Shown: positions 13,191 to 19,942 of the stretch, one piece after another
How positions within the stretch are numbered: the first letter of the stretch is position 1
How the letters are laid out: every line of letters starts with the position of its first letter
Assembly (NCBI RefSeq): GCF_028807635.1
Contig: NZ_JARBAX010000001.1
Location: 3,302,501-3,366,500, forward strand
Direction: 5' to 3'
Source of the DNA: Streptomyces spiramyceticus
GTDB lineage: Bacteria; Actinomycetota; Actinomycetes; Streptomycetales; Streptomycetaceae
Length of the DNA: 64,000 nucleotides
Position numbers and translations under genes: made by a program
Notes under the pieces: model-generated
The model's input: only the letters and a program-made list of their open reading frames with translations
Told to the model about the DNA's origin: nothing
Databases searched by the model: none

Positions 13191-13418
13191 CCTGATGAAC
13201 AGGGACTCCACCGCGTCGGCGCTCAACACCAAGTGTGCGGCGACATCACGTACATAGCCGTCGGACCGACGTGGCTGTCTCTGGCCACGGTCATCGACAT
13301 CTGCTCGCGCCGGATCGTGGGCTGGTCGATTGCCGACCACATGCGCGCCGAACTCCTCACCGATGCCAACGAGATGGCCGTCGGCTACGACAACGCCCTG
13401 GCTGAGTCGTTCTTGACG
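13191..13418 (+). pseudogene. IS3-family transposase (OrfB) relic
   Basis: The frame reads C-G-D-I-T-Y-I, then an S-L-A-T-V-I-D-I-C-S-R-R-I-V-G-W-S segment and D-N-A-L-A-E-S-F, all hallmarks of the IS3-group rve integrase domain. The first acidic residue of the DDE triad is visible in G-D-I-T-Y. The stretch between the L-L-T-D-A and D-N-A-L-A-E segments, which should hold the second catalytic Asp, has been deleted, so it is inactive. No terminal repeats or partner OrfA were found. It marks the left edge of the accessory island, next to the pirin stop. Confidence 0.75.
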
Positions 13419-13456
13419 GCGGCACCGGTCGGACCTCTCATCACGTGTCCACGGAA

Positions 13457-13528
13457 CCTCTCGGGCCCGGTGACACCACCCCCGGCCATCCGATCGCCAG
13501 GGGGAGCAGTCATGCCGGGCCCGAGAGG
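13457..13528. repeat. 14-bp perfect inverted repeat with 44-bp loop
   Basis: CCTCTCGGGCCCGG at 13457-13470 and its exact complement at 13515-13528. It could be a terminator for the gene at 13605-13883 (reverse strand) or the footprint of a lost element; its location just beyond the IS relic fits either. Confidence 0.55.
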
Positions 13529-13604
13529 TCAGCGGCCCTCTTGCAGGACCGCGAAGAACATGAAGACGGGAGGGACTTGGGGGAGCAGCGTGTAGCGCGG
13601 CTGC

Positions 13605-13883
13605 TCAGAACGCCTGACTGTTGCAGCCCATGTCCGAACCGAGGTGGTTGGGCTGTGCACCCGGGTGGCCCTCGCCGTTGAGCGCGCCGCCCAGCAGGCC
13701 GTTGACGGCGCCGATGCTGCCGAGCACGTCGATGTTCATGTCGTGCGAACGACACTCGATGCCCTGCCTGACGTCGAAACCGTCGTGCCCCCGCTCGCCG
13801 TGTGCGAGGGCGGTGCCGGCGCCGAAGGATCCGACACCGCCGAGGACGGCGCCCACGATGACGGCCTTCTGAAGCTTGCGCAT
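13605..13883 (-). CDS. Small secreted protein, island family A (92 residues)
   Basis: A signal peptide (M-R-K-L-Q-K, hydrophobic core, A-L-A-H cleavage) is followed by a mature chain of about 65 residues with exactly two cysteines: one in E-C-R-S-H-D-M-N-I-D-V-L-G near the middle and one in M-G-C-N-S-Q-A-F at the end, joined by a Gly/Leu/Asn-rich stretch. A single disulfide between them is likely. It belongs to the same family as the three genes at 16026, 16635 and 17250. GGAG lies 6 nt upstream of ATG 13883, and a GATCTGCAGCAGATC palindrome is 27 bp upstream. Not a chaplin: the chaplin core motif is absent. Function unknown. Confidence 0.85.
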   Translation of the reverse strand: MRKLQKAVIVGAVLGGVGSFGAGTALAHGERGHDGFDVRQGIECRSHDMNIDVLGSIGAVNGLLGGALNGEGHPGAQPNHLGSDMGCNSQAF

Positions 13884-13909
13884 TTTTTCTCCGTTGATCG
13901 AGCGGACGT

Positions 13910-13924
13910 GATCTGCAGCAGATC
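13910..13924. promoter_or_regulatory. Palindrome shared with other island family A promoters
   Basis: GATCTGCAGCAGATC (7-bp arms, one mismatch-free dyad around a central base) lies 27 bp before the start at 13883. The related CGATCT-N5-AGATCG dyad lies 29-30 bp before each of the other family A starts. Confidence 0.5.
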
Positions 13925-13957
13925 GAGTTGGGACGGTGGACAACTGCGGGGAGGCCA

Positions 13958-14773
13958 TCAGCCGAGTCGGGGCAGACCGAGTTGGCCCACGGGAGGCGAC
14001 GCGACCTGTCCGAGGCCGAGCCCCGGTACCTGCGGCGGGCCGGCCGGCGTGATCAGCGGGTTGACGAGCGGGTTCACCTGAGGGTTCACCTGCGGGTTCA
14101 CCTGAGGGGCGACACGCGGCGCGGGCTCCGGGTTGAAGACCTGAGGTGCGGCGACCTGCGGGGCGACCTGCGGCATGACCTGCGGCGACGTCTGCGGGGT
14201 GACCTGCGGCATGACCTGCGCCGGCGGTTGGGGGGCGGGCTGCTGCGGGGCGGAGTGCTGTGGGGCGTGTGGCGAGTTGGAGGCCTGCGCGAAGCCCCCC
14301 GACGAGGCCGAGGCGGAGGCGTAACCGCTCTGCTGCGGGGCGGGCGCCGGGGGAGCGGCCGGCTGCGGGGCGGGCGCCGGGGGAGCGGCCGGCTGCGGGG
14401 CGGGCGCCGGGGGAGCGGCCGGCTGCACCGGCTGGGGGTAGGACTGCGGATGGGCGACCTGTGCGGCGCCCGCCGAACCGGACGCTGCCGTGGCCTGCGG
14501 ACCACTCGGCTGGGGCGCCGGGTACTGGGGAGCAGGTGCGGGGGCTGCGGCCTGGGGCGCCGGATAATAGGGAGCAGGTGCCGGGGCTGCGGCCTGGGGC
14601 GCTGGGTACTGGGGAGCAGGCACTGGGGCTGCGGCCTGGGGCGCCGGATAATAGGGAGCAGGCGCCGGAGCACCGCTGTACCCGGGAGAGTCGGCATGGC
14701 TGACGCCGACGCCGATGGCGGACAGACCGCCGGCCGCTGCTACGACGAGCGCGGCCTTGTGAAGCTTTCGCAT
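13958..14773 (-). CDS. Secreted Pro/Ala/Gln-rich repeat protein, island family B
   Basis: A 271-residue protein with a clear signal peptide (M-R-K-L-H-K-A-A-L-V-V … S-H-A-D) and a mature part made almost wholly of low-complexity repeats. From the N-terminus these are units of Y-Y-P-A-P-Q-A-A-A-P-x-P-A-P, then three copies of a 10-residue P-P-A-P-A-P-Q-P-A-A unit (30-bp DNA repeats at about 14333-14422), then P-Q-V-x-P-Q units, then N-P-Q-V repeats. It should be extended and exported, perhaps wall-associated. The start is set by ATG 14773 preceded by a leader GAAGGGCCGAGGGTTC that is shared with 15322 and, in part, 20435. No cysteines, no enzyme motif. Function unknown. Confidence 0.75.
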   Translation of the reverse strand: MRKLHKAALVVAAAGGLSAIGVGVSHADSPGYSGAPAPAPYYPAPQAAAPVPAPQYPAPQAAAPAPAPYYPAPQAAAPAPAPQYPAPQPSGPQATAASGSAGAAQVAHPQSYPQPVQPAAPPAPAPQPAAPPAPAPQPAAPPAPAPQQSGYASASASSGGFAQASNSPHAPQHSAPQQPAPQPPAQVMPQVTPQTSPQVMPQVAPQVAAPQVFNPEPAPRVAPQVNPQVNPQVNPLVNPLITPAGPPQVPGLGLGQVASPPVGQLGLPRLG

Positions 14774-15321
14774 GGAACCCTCGGCCCTTCAATACCTTGC
14801 AGGGAAATCCGTTGTATTCAGTGCAGTCTTGCGTGCGCCCAGCTGATATTCGTATTGCGCCCTAACAGGGGCAATCCTGGGCTGTCACGTGGACTTCACG
14901 CCGGAGCCGACAGCCCCTCTCTCAATTCATGATCGCTGCCCTCTCCCAGTTGGCAACGACATTTCCTCCGGCTCGGTCACGGGATCCAAAATTCCGTCAC
15001 CCATTTGCCATCGATCGGATTACCGGTTTTTATTCCCGTCCGATGTGGCCCCGGTTGACCGGCAACCGCGGGTGAGTGAGGAATTGTCGCCCCGTCAAGA
15101 ACGAGTGCGAGGCCCGCACTCCTCCGTTGATTCACGCCCTCTGGCAAATGGGTGACCAGGCCCCGGATCCCGTGACTGGGCCCGTACTTATCTCGTTCCC
15201 CACTGGGCTAGAACGATGGTCCATCACAGCCGCACAAGGAAGCAAAAACAGCAACAACTGCACTGGCTCATCAGCATTTCAGTACGTTCCATGCACAGGT
15301 CAATGAAGGGCCGAGGGTTCT
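14774..15321. other. Intergenic region between two divergent island genes
   Basis: About 550 bp that hold the promoters of 13958-14773 (leftward) and 15322-15804 (rightward). The last 25 bp before each start are nearly the same sequence in mirror orientation. Slightly lower GC than the surroundings. No convincing coding sequence or RNA gene was seen. Confidence 0.6.
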
Positions 15322-15804
15322 ATGCGCAAGTTTCAGCAGGTCGCGCTCGTCTTCGCAGCTGCCGGCGGTCTGTCCGCCATCGGCGCCGGTCCCGGTGTCG
15401 CCGCTCCCGCTGCATACAACGGTGCTGTTCCGCCACCCATTGGGCAGCAGGACGCCCAGGCCGCCTCGTGGACCAACTCGCAGGCCACCGCGCACACCAA
15501 CGGCTTGCCTGCCGCGCAGCGGCAGGCAGCACCACAGCAGGGCGCCGACGTCAGCCCGCAGGTCAACCCCCAGCTGAGCCCCCAGATCAGCCCACAGGTC
15601 TCCCCCCAGCCGGCCCCGGCGCAGGGTGGTACCGGTGGTACCCCGCCGAACCAGAACAACCTCTTCCGTCCGGACCAGGAGTGCAGCCCGCAGTCCCTGC
15701 TCAACGCCAATGCCCCGGTTGCCCTACTCGCCGCCTCCGAGACCCGGGGCATCAACTGCACCCAGGCCAACAGCCAGTCGAACGCCCTCGCGAGCGCCCG
15801 CTAG
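15322..15804 (+). CDS. Secreted protein with PQVxPQ repeats and C-terminal Cys pair, island family B
   Basis: A 160-residue protein with a signal peptide starting M-R-K-F-Q-Q, a Gln/Ala-rich middle, a run of S-P-Q-V-N-P-Q-L-S-P-Q-I-S-P-Q repeats near residues 78-95, and a C-terminal module with two cysteines: F-R-P-D-Q-E-C-S-P-Q-S and, about 28 residues on, G-I-N-C-T-Q. The repeats echo those of the divergent neighbour at 13958-14773; the Cys module is shared with the 80-residue protein at 20193-20435. It thus links two of the island's protein types. The ribosome binding site is weak. Function unknown. Confidence 0.8.
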   Translation: MRKFQQVALVFAAAGGLSAIGAGPGVAAPAAYNGAVPPPIGQQDAQAASWTNSQATAHTNGLPAAQRQAAPQQGADVSPQVNPQLSPQISPQVSPQPAPAQGGTGGTPPNQNNLFRPDQECSPQSLLNANAPVALLAASETRGINCTQANSQSNALASAR

Positions 15805-15964
15805 GGCCGCCGGACGGCCGGACATCGACGCCCAGCACCGGCCCTTCGAGGATCGCCCCCAAGGGCCCGTTCGTATGCGATGGGGCTTCAGGATGCTTCC
15901 GGAACAAGATCACGAAATTCCGGCGTGCCGCAGGGTTTTTTGAGGGTATTTCGTACTAATCTTC

Positions 15965-15997
15965 CGTAACTGCACGAAGTCGATCTATTGCAGATCG
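15965..15997 (+). promoter_or_regulatory. Conserved promoter-like element of family A, copy 1
   Basis: CGTAAC at 15965-15970, 16-bp spacer, ATTGCA at 15987-15992, overlapped by the dyad CGATCT-ATTGC-AGATCG at 15981-15997. The CGTAAC box resembles the -35 of sigma-BldN promoters, but the -10 region (ATTGCA) is not a good match. Confidence 0.5.
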
Positions 15998-16025
15998 CAT
16001 TCAGCTCACTTCCACCGGAGATGAC

Positions 16026-16316
16026 ATGTACAAGCTTCGCAAGGCTGCCGTCCTGGTCGCTGCCCTCACCAGCGTCGGACTCCTGAGTGCCGGCACTGCC
16101 CAAGCCGACGGGGGTGGGCGCGGCGGCAAGGGTGGCGACCGCTTCAACATCCAGCAGAGCACCAACTGCAAGTCGCACGACCTGAACCTCGACATCCTCG
16201 GCCAGGTCGGGCTGCTCGGCGGCCTGCTGGGCAGCGCGCTCAACGGCGAGGGCGACCCGGGCAAGCAGGACACCCACATCGGTTCGACCATGGGCTGCAA
16301 CAACACCGCCTTCTAG
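16026..16316 (+). CDS. Small secreted protein, island family A, tandem copy 1 (96 residues)
   Basis: Signal peptide M-Y-K-L-R-K … T-A-Q-A-D, then a Gly-rich basic linker and the family core: C-K-S-H-D-L-N-L-D-I-L-G-Q-V-G, a hydrophobic Gly/Leu stretch, L-N-G-E-G-D, and M-G-C-N-N-T-A-F at the end. Two cysteines in the mature chain. Ribosome binding site CCGGAG about 6 nt upstream of ATG 16026. It is preceded by the conserved promoter-like element and followed by a hairpin with a T-run. Its first 30 codons match copy 2 almost base for base. Expected to be exported and folded outside the cell; function unknown. Confidence 0.85.
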   Translation: MYKLRKAAVLVAALTSVGLLSAGTAQADGGGRGGKGGDRFNIQQSTNCKSHDLNLDILGQVGLLGGLLGSALNGEGDPGKQDTHIGSTMGCNNTAF

Positions 16317-16375
16317 GCGCGTGACGGTCGCATAGACGGCCGAGAGCGGGAAAGTGGTCCCGGCACCGAGCCCCA

Positions 16376-16399
16376 GGCCCGGCGCCGGGGCCGTCTTTT
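16376..16399 (+). terminator. Terminator of family A copy 1
   Basis: GGCCC/GGGCC stem with an inner self-complementary GGCGCC, followed by GTCTTTT. The same element is repeated after copy 2. Confidence 0.65.
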
Positions 16400-16573
16400 G
16401 TATCGAAATGGCTATCCGATCGGCATCGTCGGCGGCGGCCGAGCCGCCGGGGCCAGGCGCCGATGTCGCGATTCGCTCACGCACGGTATTCCCCGACCAT
16501 CGGCCAAGGTGGTGAGGATTCCCCGAATTCGGCGCGCCGCAGGGTGTTGTCGGGATATTTCTTATTAGCCTCC

Positions 16574-16606
16574 CGTAACTGTAGGAAGTCGATCTATTGC
16601 AGATCG
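16574..16606 (+). promoter_or_regulatory. Conserved promoter-like element of family A, copy 2
   Basis: CGTAAC at 16574-16579, 16-bp spacer, ATTGCA at 16596-16601, with the dyad CGATCT-N5-AGATCG at 16590-16606. Same geometry as copy 1. Confidence 0.5.
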
Positions 16607-16634
16607 CATTCACCTCACTTCCACCGGAGATGAC

Positions 16635-16931
16635 ATGTACAAGCTTCGCAAGGCTGCCGTCCTGGTCGCTGCCCTCACCAGCGTCGGACTCCTGAGTGCC
16701 GGCACTGCCCAAGCCGACCAGGGTGGGCACGGCCGCGGCGGCAAGGGTGGCGACCGCTTCAACATCAATCAGAGCTCCACCTGCAGGTCGCACGACCTGA
16801 ACCTCGACATCCTCGGCCAGGTCGGGCTGCTCAACGGCGCGCTGGGCAGCGCGCTCAACGGCGAGGGCAACTCGGGCGCACAGGACACCCACATGGGTTC
16901 GACCATGGGCTGCAACAACAGCGCCTTCTAG
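16635..16931 (+). CDS. Small secreted protein, island family A, tandem copy 2 (98 residues)
   Basis: Duplicate of the gene at 16026 with the same signal peptide. The mature part differs by a two-residue longer Gly/His/Arg linker and scattered substitutions (for example S-T-C-R-S-H-D, L-L-N-G-A-L-G, N-S-G-A-Q-D-T-H-M). Both cysteines and the L-N-G-E-G turn are kept, so the copies seem to be under selection for the fold rather than decaying. Same ribosome binding site as copy 1. Function unknown. Confidence 0.85.
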   Translation: MYKLRKAAVLVAALTSVGLLSAGTAQADQGGHGRGGKGGDRFNINQSSTCRSHDLNLDILGQVGLLNGALGSALNGEGNSGAQDTHMGSTMGCNNSAF

Positions 16932-16990
16932 GCGCGTGACGGTCGCATAGACGGCCGAGAGCGGGAAAGTGGTCCCGGCACCGAGCCCCA

Positions 16991-17014
16991 GGCCCGGCGC
17001 CGGGGCCGTCTTTT
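16991..17014 (+). terminator. Terminator of family A copy 2
   Basis: Same hairpin and GTCTTTT tail as after copy 1. Confidence 0.65.
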
Positions 17015-17189
17015 GTATCGAAATGGCTGTCCGAACGGCATCGTCGGCGGCGGCCGAGCCGCCGGGGCCAGGCGCCGATGTCGCGATTCGCTCACGGGGC
17101 ACGGTATTTCCCGACCATCGGCCAGAGTGGTGAGGATTCCCGAATTCGGCGCGCCGCAGGGTGTTGTGGGGATATTTCTTATTAGCCTC

Positions 17190-17222
17190 CGTAATCGTAG
17201 GAAGTCGATCTATTGCAGATCG
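17190..17222 (+). promoter_or_regulatory. Conserved promoter-like element of family A, copy 3
   Basis: CGTAAT at 17190-17195, 16-bp spacer, ATTGCA at 17212-17217, dyad CGATCT-N5-AGATCG at 17206-17222. The box differs from the other two copies at its last base. Confidence 0.5.
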
Positions 17223-17249
17223 CATTCACCTCACTCCACCGGAGATGAA

Positions 17250-17549
17250 ATGCACAAGCTCCGCAAGGCTGCCGTCCTGGTCGCTGCCCTCACCAGCGTC
17301 GGACTCCTGAGTGCCGGCACTGCCCACGCCGGGGGTTCGGGCGGCTGGGGTTCGGGCAAAGGCGGCAGTAGTTTCAACATCATGCAGAGCAGCACCTGCA
17401 GGTCGCACGACGCCAACATCGACGTCCTCGGTCAGGTCGGCATCCTCGGCGGCCTGGGCGGCAACCTGCTGAACGGCGAGGGCAACGCGGGCGCACAGCA
17501 GACCCACATGGGCTCGACCATGGGCTGCAACAACAGCGTCGGCAAGTAA
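17250..17549 (+). CDS. Small secreted protein, island family A, tandem copy 3 (99 residues)
   Basis: Signal peptide M-H-K-L-R-K, nearly the same as the other copies, then a Gly/Ser/Trp linker (G-G-S-G-G-W-G-S-G-K-G-G) and the core C-R-S-H-D-A-N-I-D-V-L-G-Q-V-G, L-N-G-E-G-N and M-G-C-N-N-S-V-G-K. It is the most diverged of the tandem set and ends in a lysine tail instead of A-F. ATG 17250 aligns with the family start; an out-of-frame ATG at 17245 lies inside its ribosome binding region GGAGATGAA. Function unknown. Confidence 0.85.
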   Translation: MHKLRKAAVLVAALTSVGLLSAGTAHAGGSGGWGSGKGGSSFNIMQSSTCRSHDANIDVLGQVGILGGLGGNLLNGEGNAGAQQTHMGSTMGCNNSVGK

Positions 17550-17560
17550 GACAGAACCTT

Positions 17561-17599
17561 CCTCGGTGCCCCGGCCAGAGGCCGGGGCACCGAGGCCTT
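17561..17599 (+). terminator. Strong terminator after family A copy 3
   Basis: Perfect 16-bp stem (CCTCGGTGCCCCGGCC and complement) with a 3-nt loop, followed by CTTT; 11 nt past the stop codon. Confidence 0.85.
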
Positions 17600-17675
17600 T
17601 ATGTCGCCGGAAAGCCCTGTCCGATACGTCGAGGTACGGGACAGTTCCGGTCGAACGTCACCCCAGAAAGCCGAA

Positions 17676-17708
17676 ATGCCGGACCGGGAGCGGATCCCGG
17701 TCCGGCAT
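17676..17708 (-). terminator. Terminator for the converging gene at 17723
   Basis: Perfect 14-bp stem ATGCCGGACCGGGA with a 5-nt loop, 14 nt past the stop codon of the reverse-strand gene. Works in both directions. Confidence 0.8.
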
Positions 17709-17722
17709 TCGCCGATCGCGCC

Positions 17723-18064
17723 TCAGAACTCGAAGTGTGGCCGCTTGAAGCCCTTGGGCAGCTGCGCTTTGTTGGAGCAGTCCAGAGCCGGCCCGACCTT
17801 CTTGGACCCCGTGCTCAGCGCGTTGTCCCTGGGCAAGCGCGGCCGGAAGGTCGTCGAGCATTCCTGCGTCTGCTTGATGACATACCTGCCGTGCTTGTCG
17901 GTGTGGACGATCTCGCTCTTGCTGATGCAGGTGGTTTCACCCACGGCGGAGGTCTTGCAATCGCCCGGGCGTTCACCGGCGTACGCCGGCGCGGCGCCGA
18001 CGTAGATGACGGCGAGACTTCCGAGGAGCCCCGAGACGGTTGCGATCTTCTGCCGACTGAACAT
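17723..18064 (-). CDS. Small secreted protein, island family C, member 1 (113 residues)
   Basis: Signal peptide M-F-S-R-Q-K-I with hydrophobic core and A-Y-A-G cleavage, then a mature chain with four cysteines (D-C-K, T-C-I-S, E-C-S-T and D-C-S-N). The start and the pattern C-x(9-10)-T-C-I, Q-(T/S)-x-(E/S)-C, K-K-(V/I)-G-P recur in the protein at 19349-19699, so the two are paralogs. AAAGGAA lies 9 nt upstream of ATG 18064. The open frame extends further upstream to 18271, but that part is the relic of a family A gene read in another frame. No known domain; function unknown. Confidence 0.8.
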   Translation of the reverse strand: MFSRQKIATVSGLLGSLAVIYVGAAPAYAGERPGDCKTSAVGETTCISKSEIVHTDKHGRYVIKQTQECSTTFRPRLPRDNALSTGSKKVGPALDCSNKAQLPKGFKRPHFEF

Positions 18065-18180
18065 GTGCTGCGTTCCTTTGCAATCGAGGTCCGGGCGCCT
18101 GTGCCGTTGGGCGGCGTGCGCCCGAGCCTTGGAGAAGTCCGAACTACGGGACCCAGCGCCTGACGCGTCTTCAGCTGCGT

Positions 18181-18326
18181 CCGGCGACGGCATTGATGCA
18201 GCCCGGGCGCGCACCCTGGTGGGTTTGCTGCGCGTCCGGGCTGCCTTGCCGTTGAGGGTGTTGTCCAGCACACCGTTGAGCAGCCCGAGCTGATCCAGGA
18301 CATGGGTTCAGATCGTGCGACTTGCA
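18181..18326 (-). pseudogene. Frameshifted relic of a family A gene
   Basis: The reverse strand still encodes C-K-S-H-D-L-N, then in a second frame L-G-L-L-N-G-V-L-D-N-T-L-N-G, then in a third frame G-S-P-D-A-Q-Q-T-H-Q-G and G-C-I-N-A-V. These line up in order with the family A core, so at least two frameshifts have destroyed it. The signal peptide part is missing or unrecognisable. Confidence 0.7.
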
Positions 18327-18329
18327 TAC

Positions 18330-18549
18330 GGTGCATACGACGACGGATGTTGATGCGCCTGTTGTGGTGCTTCGAGGCGATGTGCGACGCGATGGTCCGC
18401 GAGGCGGCAGGTTGCTGGGCCGACCAGTGTGCGGGCTGCGGCGCGACCACCTGCGAAGCGGCCTATGGGGCCCACCGCGGCGTGGAGTACGGAGCCACTC
18501 GCCCCGCGACCGCTGCGGCTACGACCGCAGCCCGCTGAAGCGTGCGCAT
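18330..18549 (-). pseudogene. Relic of a family D gene
   Basis: From ATG 18549 the reverse strand reads M-R-T-L-Q-R-A-A-V-V-A-A-A-V-A-G, nearly the same as the signal peptide of the gene at 18568-18849, but a stop follows at 18463 and the rest is only a decayed Ala/Gln/His-rich frame. Probably a duplicate that has lost function. Confidence 0.6.
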
Positions 18550-18567
18550 CGAGCCATCGGCGCTTCT

Positions 18568-18849
18568 TTACATGTGGCCCTCCGGACCACCGTGACCGTG
18601 CGGACCACCGTGACCGTGCTCCGGCGTGAAGCTGACACCGTTCTGCGGAGCGAACCACGGAGCCCCGTGCGGGCCGCCGTGCGGGTGACCGTGCGGGGCG
18701 CCCCAGTTGGCCACGGCGTTGGCCTGCGAGGAAGCAATCGCGGTGACCCCACCGTCGTAGCCGTCGTTGGCGAAGCTGACGCCGGCGCCCAGAGTGGACA
18801 GCCCCGCGATCGCTGCGGCTACAACTGCGGCCCGCTGAAACTTGCGCAT
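18568..18849 (-). CDS. Secreted His/Gly-rich protein, island family D (93 residues)
   Basis: Signal peptide M-R-K-F-Q-R-A-A-V-V with cleavage near S-F-A-N-D, then about 65 residues with a remarkable histidine content: H-G-H-P-H-G-G-P-H-G in the middle and E-H-G-H-G-G-P-H-G-H-G-G near the end. Such clusters often bind Zn, Cu or Ni, so extracellular metal binding is a fair guess, but no direct homolog is recognised and there is no cysteine. ATG 18849 is preceded by AAAGGGTC. A dead duplicate lies just downstream (18330-18549). Confidence 0.75.
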   Translation of the reverse strand: MRKFQRAAVVAAAIAGLSTLGAGVSFANDGYDGGVTAIASSQANAVANWGAPHGHPHGGPHGAPWFAPQNGVSFTPEHGHGGPHGHGGPEGHM

Positions 18850-19260
18850 AGTTTGACCCTTTCTTAGCTGGGCGTGATGCCCTTGCTTGACTACTTAATG
18901 TGAGCATATACACACGAAACGTAGTCATTTGGGATCTTGGGCCCTTCTATGCGCCGTGTCGGCTTATGGCGAGGCACCCTTCCTCCGCTCCTCCACGGAC
19001 TTGAAGGGGGATGAGGGGGCTGGTAATGCGGTTGATCGTGGGCTCACCGTTCTCTCCTTGAAACGACGCTTCCCCGGGGCCGAGTCACGGGCGGTGAGGG
19101 GCCGTCACCCGTTTGCCCGCCGACGCGCGCCATGCGCGGTCCTGGAATGCACGGTGTCAGGGCGGCCGCACATGGTGTCAGGTCGGCCGGTCGGAGGGAC
19201 TGACGTTCCGCCCTTCTTTGGCCGTATGAGCTGCGCGAGCGTGCACTCGCGTAGACGCGG
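18850..19260. other. Non-coding spacer upstream of the family D gene
   Basis: About 410 bp between the start of 18568-18849 and the terminator at 19261. The left 80 bp are AT-richer and should hold the promoter of the family D gene. The rest shows short open frames only, none with a family match or a good start. No RNA gene seen. Confidence 0.55.
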
Positions 19261-19310
19261 AAGCAGCGGATGGCCGGCCCAGGTTGCCCCGGTCCGGCCA
19301 TCCGCTGCTT
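19261..19310 (-). terminator. Terminator after the second family C gene
   Basis: Perfect 17-bp stem AAGCAGCGGATGGCCGG with a 16-nt loop, 38 nt past the stop codon of 19349-19699 on the reverse strand. Confidence 0.8.
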
Positions 19311-19348
19311 GAAAGGTGAGGAAGGTGTCGGAAGGTCCCGCCCGGGGC

Positions 19349-19699
19349 TCAGGTCAGCAGGCCAGGCAGGTCCAGACCGTTGTCACTGTTGTCGGGTGCC
19401 GACGTCGTGTTGGGGGCACAGGTGACCTCGGGCCCGATCCGCTTCTTCCCCTTGTTCACAATGCCGATGACGGGAAGCGACAAGGGCTGCAGTGGCACAC
19501 AGCTCTGCGTCTGGCGGACGACGAACCCGTCACCCTCGGGCGTGCCGACGGTCCGTTGGATGCAGGTGGTGTTGCCCTGACTGTCGACAGTGCAGGTGCC
19601 CTGGGTGCCTGCGGCATACGCCTGGATGCCGCAGGTGCAGGTCACGACGAGGCTGCCAAGAAGCCCCGAGACGGCCACGATCTTCTTCCTACTGAACAT
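19349..19699 (-). CDS. Small secreted protein, island family C, member 2 (116 residues)
   Basis: Paralog of 17723-18064: signal peptide M-F-S-R-K-K-I-V-A-V-S-G-L-L-G-S-L with A-Y-A-A cleavage, then T-C-T-V-D, T-T-C-I-Q-R, Q-S-C-V-P and V-T-C-A-P, i.e. four cysteines in the mature chain at comparable positions. The tail is Asn/Ser/Asp-rich and ends L-D-L-P-G-L-L-T. AAAGGAAA is 9 nt upstream of ATG 19699. The frame is open upstream to ATG 19942, where a second signal-peptide-like start belongs to a family A relic; a 197-residue fusion product is possible but less likely. Function unknown. Confidence 0.8.
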   Translation of the reverse strand: MFSRKKIVAVSGLLGSLVVTCTCGIQAYAAGTQGTCTVDSQGNTTCIQRTVGTPEGDGFVVRQTQSCVPLQPLSLPVIGIVNKGKKRIGPEVTCAPNTTSAPDNSDNGLDLPGLLT

Positions 19700-19855
19700 G
19701 TGATGCGTTTCCTTTGTGGGGGGTGCCCCAGGCGCCGTGCGCCGCGAACCGGCCACGCCGGGCCCTGGGGATGTCGGAGAGACGGGCTCCGGCGTCCGAC
19801 CCATGTCCCGGACGTTCGGGTCCGTTTCGCTTACGAAGTGAAGGGCTGACGTGCT

Positions 19856-19942
19856 GAAGGCACTGTTGCCGCAGGCGGTACCGGCGCCGAGGAATGCGAC
19901 GCTGCCGAGGGCGACTGCCGCGACGTCCACCGTGCGAAGCAT
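19856..19942 (-). pseudogene. Deleted relic of a family A gene
   Basis: ATG 19942 reads M-L-R-T-V-D-V-A-A-V-A-L-G-S-V-A-F-L-G-A-G-T-A, close to the family A signal peptide, and then jumps directly to C-G-N-S-A-F, the family's C-terminal ending. The whole mature core seems deleted. Upstream, CAGATCGCAT matches the half-palindrome of the family A promoters. Confidence 0.5.

Larger units (their letters stand above)
15915..17549 (+). repeat. Three tandem gene-plus-promoter units (about 609-618 bp each)
   Basis: The segment CGGCG(T/C)GCCGCAGGG recurs at 15921, 16530 and 17148, and the three ATG starts are 609 and 615 bp apart. Units 1 and 2 are near-identical through the signal peptide and through the downstream terminator; unit 3 has diverged in the mature coding part and has a different terminator. 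This is recent tandem duplication. Confidence 0.9.

Noticed and set aside
13605..14792. Single 395-codon frame spanning two island genes
   Set aside because: Two separate genes with their own signal peptides and start signals (13883 and 14773) explain the region; the fused frame arises because 14773 is read in another frame.
14889..15155. 88-codon forward frame in the intergenic region
   Set aside because: No ribosome binding site, no motif, and it overlaps the promoter area of the divergent genes.
13605..17549. Chaplin or rodlin genes
   Set aside because: Small size, signal peptides and Cys pairs fit, but the chaplin core with its conserved Val/Asn pattern and the rodlin repeats are absent, so the names are not used.
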